NCBI GenBank assembly: GCA_963930775.1
Contig: OZ005697.1
Location: 8,206,292 to 8,270,291, forward strand
Reading direction: 5' to 3'
Origin: Cliona cf. orientalis
Lineage: Eukaryota; Porifera; Demospongiae; Clionaida; Clionaidae
DNA: 64,000 nt
The translations under genes and the position numbers were made by a program. This document shows, one piece after another, positions 23,601 through 35,600 of the stretch. Under the pieces are notes generated by a model. It worked only from the letters and a program-made list of their open reading frames with translations. It ran no database searches and had not been told where the DNA came from. Each line of letters opens with the position of its first letter. Position 1 is the stretch's first letter.

Positions 23601-26600
23601 GTTCCACTTTGATCTCCTTATCATTATTCTCTGTGATAGTATGATCATGCATAACAGTTTGACACAGTTATTCTTGCTGACGTAGGACAGCTCTAGTGTT
23701 TAACATGCACTATAATTGGTATTGTTGATTGCTAATTGTCACATGGTACAATAAAAAGGTAGTATAGTAGCAGCAGTATTTCTCAAGAGCTATGCTTTGA
23801 TAATAAGGGCACTACAAATTGGATCATAGTTTCCCGTCCACCGCCCGCATGCCTTTCGAGCCACTGCCAACTTTTTCTATTATTGTACTTATCTTCTATT
23901 AAAACGAAAATATTGATGACGTAATTAAAAATTTCAATATTATTTACGGTGTGTTCCATGTGCGCTTGAGTTGCAAGCTGAGTTTGTGACATCAATGGCT
24001 CAGTCAGTACTTGCTCACTGCAGTTCTCACTCTGCATGATGATCGCTATACTCGTGAGTAGCTTCATTCATAGTTCTAAGACTGTGCTTGCCATGTCAGC
24101 TGAAGATGGCAGGATTCAGAGGAGGTAGGACACGCTTGACCTTTGGCTAATAGTTCATTAATTAAATTGCTAGTATAGGCTTTTGTGAAGGATTTCAGAG
24201 AATATCGTTGTGATTTTCGAACTCAGCACTATTGATTTAGTGGGGAGCCCCTCTTAGTTAGCACTGTAGAGCAATTTTTAGGTTCTTGGAATGTTAATCA
24301 AAGCGGCTAATTGACATTCCAAAGACTTAAAAAGTGCTCTATAGTGCTAACTAAGAGGGGCTCCCCCACTAAATCAATAGCGCTGAGTTGGATAATCACA
24401 ACGATATTCTCTAAAAACCTTCACAAAAGCCAATACTAGGGATTTAATTAGTGAACTATTAGCCAAAGGTCAAGCGTGTCCTACCTCCTCTGGGCAGGAT
24501 TAGCTCGAGTCATGTACCCTGGCGGCCATTTGTGGGGTATACCACATCCGGTAGTAATGAATAATGAACAATAAAAATTTAACCACCCACCCGCATGCGA
24601 CGGCCAGGACGGGAAACAACTATATAATTTGCAATGGCCTAAAGTGCAACTTTATGCTGTAGCAAGGGCTTATCAAGCTGCCAAAGTGTCATAACGCCTT
24701 CATGTACTCTATTTACACATTACAAACGTGCATCTGACCCACTTACCTACTGAACCTTGATTATGGTGATTATAACACATGCATCAATGACACTAGCTCC
24801 TTTTGTACATATAGGTAAGGATGTTGAGGAGGAACAGAAGAGAAGCGAGAGCGAGTCAAATGTGAAAGGTTAGTAGTAATACAGAAGTTATAGGTGGATG
24901 TTTGACATGCTTTTCCTATAGATGAAAGTTCAGAGGTGCAGCAGAATGAAGAGCCATTCGAAACTCTTAGTGTGTCTGCTACTCTTGAAAGTATTGAAAT
25001 TGAACTATACAAAGTAAGTAACATCACAATATTATTATTTTTCGTGTAAAGATGTATAATATTATTATGCCATGACATGCAGGCCTCGCCTAATAGAACT
25101 TTGACGGATCAGAGAGATTCAGCAGCCTCGCTGGCTAAGCTCACCCTGAAGAAGTTTGAAGCTGGTACAAAGATGGTAAGCAATGGTGAAATGACTGCCA
25201 CTGTTAGCATGGAAGACTGCCTACTGGACGATGGTAGGCCAGAAAAGAAGAATGGAATTACCAGGTATACACATCCACTGAGAAATGACATATTGCTTTT
25301 GATACCGTGGATATTTTTAAAGTATTAATTTGCTATGATATGTGATTGACTTTCAGGCTAATTGAAAGAGCATCAGATGGTAATGATAGTAATTTCAATC
25401 AAGATCCTCTCATTGACTTTAAACTTACCAAGTCTGAGACTAATAACACAACAGGTTTGGTATTATATTATATACGTTGACCTCATAAACATATTAAGCT
25501 ATTTACACCATAGTGGAGGCTAATGTGAATAACGTTAAGGTTCTGGTTGACCTTCCTTTCATTCTGATGTTGAAAGACTTTGCAATAGAATCCATCAAGC
25601 CACTGACATCGCCACCTGAAAACAATGAAATGGATGAGTCTGGGGATATCGAAGTAGAGGATGCGGGATTGTTGCCATTATCACCAACACCTGCTTCCCC
25701 TACTGCATCTGAAACTTTCAGTCCTGTGCGTTCTAAGGAGGCATCACCTAGTACTAAGAGTAGTGAGGAAAATTTAAGTCAAGGAAGGGTCACCGTCTCT
25801 GCTAAGATCAAGAAACCTCTGATAGCTTTACTAGAAGATGCTGATGATAGAAAGTCAAGAGCTTTAGTACTCAGCGTAAGTATAATCCCTGTTTATGCAA
25901 ATCCTGTATCAGTATCAATCATCTATTTGTCAGTGAGTGGTGTACTGTATCATGTTTCTTTCACAGACTGATAGTGTAGCGTTTATCATGCGAAGCCGTG
26001 GAGGCAATGTAAATATCAACTCATCCATTGGCAAGCTCCTCATCTGTTCCTCTACGACAGATAACCTCAGAAATACAGCTATTAAGGTTCATTTGCTAGT
26101 CATAAAAATGTTTAATTTTTATGCCTATTGCTATATAAACTTGCAGGTGTTAGCTCCTACGAGTGGGCCAATCTCTGCTTCATTTGATGCATTTGACAAA
26201 TCTGGCACGGAGATTGATGTACATGTTCCTTCACTTGCTTTTACCTTCTCTCCTACAACTGTCAGGCTCATTCTCAAAGTGGTCAACTCACTTCAACCAG
26301 ACTCAAAAGTATAAATAAACAGTATAGTTTTGTACTTTTATTCATGCATGACTGAGAAAGTTTGGAGTATAGTCTACAACTATAAAGATCATAAGATGAG
26401 GGATGAAAGGATCTTCTTACCTATAATTCCCGCATAAAATTTTTAATGTGACCTGCATTTGCTCAATTCATCACAATTTTTTACAGGAAACAAACATGGA
26501 AATTGGTGAAACAGCTCCTAGAGATCTATGGATGCCAAAGCCATTGGATTTTTCTCATTGGTACTTTCATCGTGATGACCAGCCTAAGATTCTTACACTA

Positions 26601-29600
26601 ATCGAAGGAAGCTCTGTTGACATTGCTAAACGTGACCCTACCGACACAAAGAGCGAATTTGTAAGTGATTGAAGCATCTTGATATTCAAACCCATTCACT
26701 AACTGTACGTGTTATTATTCAGATGAGGCTACATGTGGAAAAGGTGAACATTGTTGTGGAACAAGAGCTCCCTGATGGGAAAACCTACCCTGTAGTTGCC
26801 ATGACTCTGGGCAAGTACAAGAGAGAGGCAGTTGAAATGAATGTGCAGAATTGGAGCGGTGATGTGAGTTTCAATTCAAATGCTAAGTACTGTTACAGTT
26901 ATAGTATCCCGGGGGTAAGTATCGAGCACTTAGGTGCTCTCCATAGCATTCTTGTAGCCAAAACAAGCACCTGAGCACTTACCCAGGCTCTGAGTGGGCA
27001 CTTACCTATGACACTGCAGTAGTCACTTTGTGCCACACTAACTTGTCTGTTTTTTCTACATCATGCAGCTAATGGCTAAGGCAGAGTTGACACTGGAGGC
27101 ATCTTACTACAATCTCTCTCATGATGCTTGGGAGCCAATCCTAGAACCAGTGGTAGACCCTGATGATGAAAGTGTTTATACACCATGGACTTTACAAGCT
27201 GAGGTATTATAATATTATGCATGCTACTATTGTGTTCAGCTACATGTATATTAGGTATAATAATTATTAAAGTTTATATGATTTATGTGTTGAATGTTAT
27301 ATATGCAGGTTCATAAGCGCAAAGCACTTGTTCGTAAGGAAAGGATTGAGTCAGACAGTGATAAACAAAGAACTTCAAAAGATGACGATGATCTACCAGC
27401 ACAGATGGAGATATTGATTAGCTCACAAACTGCACTCCAGCTCACTGTTACCAAAACATCGCTGCAAATATTGAAAGGCCTCATGAATGCTTACCAGGAA
27501 GACATCACAATGATAAAGAAAGAGCTGAAAGATGAGACAGATGCTTTGGCCCCTGAAATGCAGAGAGCCGTATTCTTCATCACAAATGAAGTGAGGACCG
27601 TTAGCTGTTATTGTCATTTCGCTTTCAAGATTTGGTGTGTTATCTTGATTTTGTAGCTTGGTAAGGGAACTACTGTTTCTGTGAAACCCAAAGCAACACT
27701 AAAGGTAGGTATCTAACCTTGTGCTTGCTGCATGCAAGCAAACACAATTTAATTTAATAGATTATCTATATGGGCACTGCAGGTGCATGGAGGATATCTG
27801 TCTAAGCTACAACCTGGTAGCCGTGTTCCCTTGCATCCTGTGGACGAAGTCCCTAAAGTTATGCCTGGTGAACTCCTCCCTCGTTCTACCCACCTAAAGC
27901 GAGCACATATCGTCACACTCGAGGTAAGATGGTAATCCTTCTTGTACAGGTCACAGTACCTGAGATGGTAATCTTCGTGCCCAAATTCAGCTAAACATGT
28001 TCAAATCTGTGGATGTAATTCTTGGTACCAGTGACCTTGTGTACTATCCCGTGATTCCCGTGGAAGCAACTCAAAAGAAGAAGAATTCTGTTACCTATGG
28101 CATTGTGGTGGAGATCAGCAAGAATGTCACGGACAGTATTCCATTAGTCACAATTAGGTCACCAGTCAAGGTTGGTTAACTGCATGATATTGAATATCTC
28201 CTGGCAAAATAATTGTGTACTGTAGCATTATGATGTGTTTTTCCCCTAGATAATGAATCATCTTGATGAATCGGTGATTGTCTACTGGAGCGAAAAGGGT
28301 GAGGCTGTTTCAGCTTCTCAAATCGGATCTGTGACAAAAGGACAAAGTCTACCTGTTCCCTTCACCTGCCTTCACTCTCCCCAAGGTGGATTCTTCCTCC
28401 AGCCAAATTTACAAAAGTGAGTCTCTTTCCATAGCTACTCATGAAAAAAAAATCCTCCAGATATGAGCACTGTTTTTAGGCAAGATATACTTGCATGTGC
28501 ATGTTCTTAAATATTTTATTTGGCTGTAGCTCTGGAATGAGTGATCAACCCATAAAGCTGGACAAGTTGGATGACCCTCAGGTTATGGAGCTTGAGTGCT
28601 ACAGCAAGACTCGAGCAGTGGAAGGACAGTCAAGGTGTAAGGCTTTCTACATACACGTGAGTATATTCTTCCTCCTCCCCAAATCTCATATCAAAATTTT
28701 TGACCAAATGCATTACTTTTCAATTAACTCTTGTACATACACAGGCTGGTATTAAGAAAGAGAAGTACAGCAAGAAGGCTCCCGTTGATCTATCAAACAG
28801 AAGCCACCACATCATCAGCCTGCACTACCCTCTAGTATTGCAGAACATGCTACCGTTTCCCATCGAGGTGACCGAGAACAGTAGTAGCACGGAGAAGAGG
28901 TCCCTCAATCCAGGAGAGTTGACTCACTACAGCCACATAACCATCATCAATAACCCAAGGTTCTTAACCACTGTAAGTCTCATAATTGCATTTATACTCT
29001 TCTTTGGACTACTAAAGCATAAACACAAAGATTGACAGATCTTTTACCTTCTAAAACAATTTGAATTCCCATCCAGTTTTCACTCTTTGTTGTATTCCCT
29101 CCATGATTTTCGCAGCTCTCGTATGGAGGACTGAACTGGAATGGTGAATTTAAAGTGAACGAAAAGTGTCGTGAAAGGACCTCGTTTAGCGTTCAGCCTG
29201 AAAAGCTGTCAGATTCCTCGAGCTCAGCATCTCCTGGGCATCAGCTGCTTAGTGGAGAAACTCATGACCTAGTCGTGCAGAAAGAGGTCAAGGGAACTTG
29301 GCATCTCTCCATCTTCAGCCCCTACTGGATGATCAACAAGACCTCTCTTATACTACAGTACAACGTTAGTCAGCTCAATTTAATGCATAACTTACCCATG
29401 CACTAGCACTAGCTGTTATAATTGATTTATTTGCTCAGGGAAAGCACTCCAATTCAATTATCACTCATCCGCCAGACATGGCTATTGCACTTTTTGCCAA
29501 TGAAAAGGTAAGCTATGCTAAGCTATATCATATTTAAAATCAATGCTAAATTTTGTTCTATAGACACGTGTGAGGGTTGTAGTTGATGAGAAGAAGCAGC

Positions 29601-32600
29601 TGACTACAGAGTGGTCTGACGGGTTTTCACTGGATGCAGTCGGCAGTGAAGGAATTTTCAAGTGTGAGGTTCCAGACACTAATCATGTATACCAGGTACT
29701 GGCATAAAAAATAACTACTATAAGTATTTAAATTTATTATTGTGTGCATGCATGGTGACATCTCTCTATGTAGCTTGGTAGCACCGTTCATATGTCAGGA
29801 GGAGCTTCTTCCAAGACTGTTACTCTTTCTCCACTCTTTATGGCATACAATAAAACAAAGGTAGTCAAATATCCTATACTTCATATTGTTATACTGATCA
29901 CTACATGTACCTGAATGCATACAGGATGAAATCTCATTCCGAATGGATGTGCCAATGGAGGGGGACAGTGTGGATGAGGAAACTGGAAGACATGACACAA
30001 TGATAACTGTGCCACCCAACAAGGTATTCAATGATAGCTATATGGATTATTCATAGCTCAGTATGGCTTTCCATTATGAATTTGCTCAATATAATATTAT
30101 TATGCCATAGCTCCTGCCGTTCTGGCCTCAATCTGGAGTCAGTTTAATGAGTCTATCAATAAATGATTCCACAATGTCTCAAGTCACCCGTCCTTTCAAG
30201 TTCACTGAGACTGCCTCACTGCTTCTCCGAAGTGACAACACGGAGGTAAATTTTAATAGTGTGTGAAGTTGTATGTTAAAATGCTTCAACGTGCTTGCAT
30301 GCAGATTCCTGCAGTGGTTGTTGATGTACAAGTAACTGGTTCGGCTAACATCATCACATTCAGCCCATACTACATTGGCTCTGTGCCACTTTTGCTTGTT
30401 AATGATACCGATTTCACCATTATGTTAAGACAGGACAGCAAGTGAGTAATTAGAGCATGCTAAGTACATGATAGACACATACATGTGGCTAAGTATATAG
30501 TTTACTGCATGATTTTGAAAATGGGAACTTATTATGTTTACAGGAAAGAGCAGAAATCGTATCCCCTTTTACCCTATCAAACCCTTTTCTACACTTGGGA
30601 TGAGCCGTCTGATTCACACTCCCTATCGTGGTGGTTCCATACAACCAAAAAGGAACCTTCAGTGCACACTATATCACAGAAGGTTAGTCATGTTTAAATA
30701 AATCTCGATACGTAGGTGATCCAGTACTGAATATGTATCTGGGCACTATTGTTCTCGCAAGTACTTAAGCTGACACTTATGTGCTTGCATGTGTGTGTAT
30801 AAATTTCTTGTCATTGCACGCAGGACGGAAATGGACGGTTTCCTTTTCCCAAGCACTTAGAACGGGGATCTACTTCCAGTATCACCAGTGAAGGAAGTGG
30901 TGTAGCAGAATCCTCACCTGAACATGTAGATGCTGCACTGAAAGGTATTAGTTAAAGAGTAGCGAATAAAGCTTTCTGAGGAGTACTTTATGTTTCCTGA
31001 AAAGCAGTGGGACTACTTTTGGACATTTTACTATTATATAGATATCAAAGAGGAAGAAGGAAGTGATCTTGAAACAGCAGGAGAGTTTGATTCTTCACGA
31101 GAGATTGTGTTGGATGGGAACCCAGAGAGAGGAAGAACAGAGCCAGACTTCTCCATCTCAAAGACTGTAAAGAAGTTTAGTGTACGAACAGTTGGACGTG
31201 TGGCAAAAGTCATCAAACAAGTATCTAGATCTGGTCCACTAAGACGAAAAAAGTAACATTTAATTATCTTTTCTTCACAGAAGTAGCTATTTTACATTTT
31301 TTTATACTTGACTTGTTATAGGAGGCCCACTACTGGATACTGGGTGTCATTTCAGGATGGTCTCCAGCGGACTGTACTCTTTACTGCTAGTAAGGGTGTC
31401 AGTGACCATGTTTTGATGGGCAACAGGACTGAGCAGCCAAGTGTTGATGTTACCCTATCGCTGATTGCTGTGGGGCTTTCTCTGGTCAATGATGTAAAAG
31501 GAATAGAGATTGCGTATATTGGTATTCCTCAGTAAGTGAAACCCTTGTGATCAATTTTTGATAGTTATACTGCATGCTACCAAGGGCTTATCACCTTCGT
31601 CGGCTCGATAAGCCCTTGATGCTACTGCATACATTTTAAATTGCTAGTACTGAAGATTTATTCTTTGAATTGCTACAGTCTGAGTCCCCTCTGAGAATTT
31701 TGGCTATATCTGATATAATATTATCGGTGAATGAATTTCTATTTACAGGTCAGCCCTTCACTGGGAGATTGAGAAGCGAAGTAACCGTTACAAAGGTGTA
31801 TCACGTGAACTGAATGTCGAGTTGGAAAAGTTATATGATGAAGCAAAGAGTGAGCCAAAGCATGATTTTACTGCAGTTCCTAACACAGAGCTCAAGGTAT
31901 GCTGCTGTAGCTACTTGTGTCTTGTAGTTTGTAACTTTTATAGAGTCCACTCCTTTTAGGTGGACTTCAGAAATTTGGACAATATGAAACTGATAGAGAA
32001 AGGCAAGGCAAAGAAGCTTCGTCGCCTTCACATGGAGGGTCTGCGATTTGAACTGTCTGTCTGTGAGCACTCAATAACCATGGAAGCCAAACTTAATGAA
32101 GTTCAGGTAATGAGTAATGTAAATCTCATGTATTATTCATTACTGACTCGTACCATTAAATGTGCAATGTAGATTGACAACCAACTTCGTTTCTCTCCAA
32201 ATCCAACAATACTCTACTCATATCCACCTCCTCCTGAATTGGCATCTAAATTTGGTAATTTAATGATTTCAGCTACTCTACTTATCCCTTGAGTTAAGGT
32301 GCACATTATGTTTAATTGTAACAGCTCCCAAGCCATTCATTGATACTATGATCATTCTAAGAAGGTCTGAACACTCGACGGAGATACAGTGAGTATGAAA
32401 TGTGTATATTGGAATGCTAGTTACTTTGATGCTTCTGTGTTAATAGGCTGCTGCAAGTTTTAATCCAAGAGATGGGAGTGAATATTGATCTCAATTTTGT
32501 CCTCGCCATTGCTGGACTCTTTGGTGGCCTTCCCAATATGCAAACTGATGTTAGTTCCTTATTAAAATGTCTTCTCAAATACATACTCGTTGGTTTGGTC

Positions 32601-35600
32601 CCCACAATAGGCCGAAATCATCAGTGAAGACATAGAATACGCTGACAAGCAGTTAGTGGAGACTAAGTTGGCACAGGTATCTATTGATGCTGCTTTAAAT
32701 TTGTTATTTACTTTATCTGTGTTTATTAGGTCACTGCAGCATCCTCTCGGATCTACTTCAACTTCCTTCACTTGTCTCCTTTGGATGTGAGTTTCAGTCA
32801 AGTGTATTTTGTTTTTCTGTCATCAAGAGCATATCCGCTGATATCTTATTGGTGTCACTCAACTTTAGATTCATCTGAGCTTCTCACTGGATCGTGATCC
32901 AGAACTTGATGAGGAGAGTAAAGCTGAATCAGAGGGCAACATAATCATCAGAGGAATCCTCAGTATCCTCAATCACTTTGCCTCCATAATTGGCAGTGCA
33001 AAGGATGCTGAACTCAAGTACGTAATCACTATGTAGACATAAGACATTTGTTGAACAAATGCCTAGTCTTGTAGCTATTGTAATAGCATGCAGGCAATCA
33101 TGTACAGTGGATACTTTTTTCTCAGATTGGGATATTTCCAATTGGAGAACGTTGCTTTGACAAACAATGCTCTTGTGGACCGCATTACCAAGCACTACGT
33201 GCAACAGGTTTGCCAGCCAGTGGACACATTATATGCCTGAGCTCAACACTGCTTTTAATTATTTTGTACCATATTGTTTGTATAGGCTTTGTTGCAAGTG
33301 TACAAGATCTTATTTGGTCTGGAAATGTTGGGGAATCCTGTTGGATTCGTTACAGGACTCAAAGATGGTGCGGTTGGTCTTTTCTATTATCCTATTCAGG
33401 TGAACGAATCTTGATGCTTTGCGAAAGTTGTTAATTATTGAGTCTATATATCACACGTGATTTAATTTTATTATAGGGAGCAGTATTGGGGCCTGGTGAA
33501 TTCTTTCAAGGTCTTGCCTTAGGTGGACAACAGTTCTTTGCTGGCACTATTGGTACATGGTAGAATATTATTGTAATAATTCATAATTATGCATCTGATC
33601 AAACTTACTTTGCTATAGGCGGAGTTAGTGGTGCCCTTGGTAGGATAACTGGAGCTCTGGCCAAAACCACGACAAAGTTGACGCTAGATGAAGACTTTCA
33701 AGAGGAGCGAAAGAGAGCTGGGGCAAAGGGGATTGGTCAGGGATTGGAAGGAGCTGCCAAGGTAGATTTTATCACACTAACTATTTCCAAAAATTCATGA
33801 CTTTCTGCAATGTAGGGTGTGTGGGCCGGAGTGAGTGGTCTTGTGACACAGCCAATCAAAGGTGAGTATGATTGTAAAATTTAGAGCACTCACTAACTTT
33901 GTGAAAGAAGCTTCTATACACAACAAAAGACCGGCTACCTTGTATCTAAAAGTGTGCTATCATATATCTAGCTCACAGCAATCGAGATGGAATGCTATCG
34001 CGCTCACAATTGTACATTAACTCCATTCACTAGATTTGCACACAATTTAGTACAGGGAAAAATAGTTATTGCAAGTTATGATAAAACTTATCTGGGGGAC
34101 AATAACAGTATTATGACTTTTGATTATGATTTCTCTTTCAGGAGCTCGCAAACGAGGAATTTTGGGTGTCTTTACTGGTCTTGGAAAAGGAGCTGTTGGA
34201 TTGTTTCTGCGTCCAGCAACTGGTCTTCTTGATCTTACGAGTGCTACCCTCACTGTGGTACAAAAGTAAGTGCTAACTTGGTTCATGCATTGAGAATTCA
34301 TGTGCAATGCATAATCATTATTGTTGTGATACTGTTGCAGGAAGACCCAGATTGGAGATTATGAGGTGGAGCAGATCCGCACAGCTAGGTACATTGGTCC
34401 AGAAAAGGCACGTTATTCTTACGATATTTACTCTCCAAAGGCTAAACGCTCTATTCTCTGTAGATTGTGTATCCGTTTTCACCTCACATGTCAACAGGAA
34501 ATGCCCTCTTTTTGGTAAGTAGCTAAAGACTATGATAGAAGCATTGGACCAGATATGTTATAATAGTATACCATGCCTATTTGCTTATGCAGAATTACGA
34601 CAGTGGACGTTTGGTGGACACAGACATCTTTTTTGACTATGTGGAACTTGTAGAGGAACCCTTGAAAGCCTTACTCATCACAAACAAGTATATACCGTTA
34701 TTATTGATGTGATGTGTATGATCTTATCCTTCACTTTTTTGCTGTATAGGCGGTTTGCTATGATAAGGTACAGTGCTGTCCGTGGCAAGTGGGACGATGA
34801 TCTTATCTTCAGCTTCCAGAACCTTGATAAGCCTACAACTTTCAAAGGCAGCGTAATTACCATGGACATTTGGGAAGAGGGAATTGTGAGTTAATTACAA
34901 TAATAGTCTCGGGAAAAGATGGCCCACTTAGTCTGAGGATTTTTTCTGCCCATCCCCTAGTTTTCCTTTATTTCTTGCTGAGATCTAAAACTATTGAAAA
35001 GAGGGCCCACCTAGGATTCTGTTGTCTAGCAAGCCTTAGGAAGTGGTGAGACTGATTTCATGATAACTAGAGCTCTGTACCCCATGCGCTAGCTCTGTAG
35101 CCACTGAAGCGTAGTATTGCAACACTGAGGCAAAGGTGTTTCATGATTTGACGATCCTTTCCAACACTGAACTTGAGCATGCGCAGTCGCATCAGCATAC
35201 TGTTGTGCTAAAAGAGTGGGTGTGGTCGATAAACCACAGGCATACTGAACAGAAAATGCACGTTTTATAGCACTAATAAGCCTTTTTGAGCAATTTGAAG
35301 CGCATACAAACCAGTTTTTCACCAATATCTACCAATTGGTTATGCTTACAGCATGCACATCTGATACCTAGAACACGAGATCTGGCGATTTCGTGCCGAT
35401 GACAACAACGACAGACAGACAAACCTCCTACCCTTTGCACATGCGCACGGGGTATTAATATGCACAATCATAATCGTACAAAAAATAGTAACACTGCATG
35501 CTTGATTTTCTTGTTAGGGATTTGGTTTCCTTGGAGGAGGGAGGAAAAAGGACACAAAGACACTGACAGTGCGGACTCCAAAACTAGCAGAGTGCACCTC

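Noticed and set aside
23783-24067. 94-aa minus-strand ORF starting MKLLTSIAIIMQSEN, a possible fourth FReD first exon
   Set aside because: It lacks the CTEF…GFYDCC module and has no donor or partner exon; the resemblance is limited to MKxL at the start.
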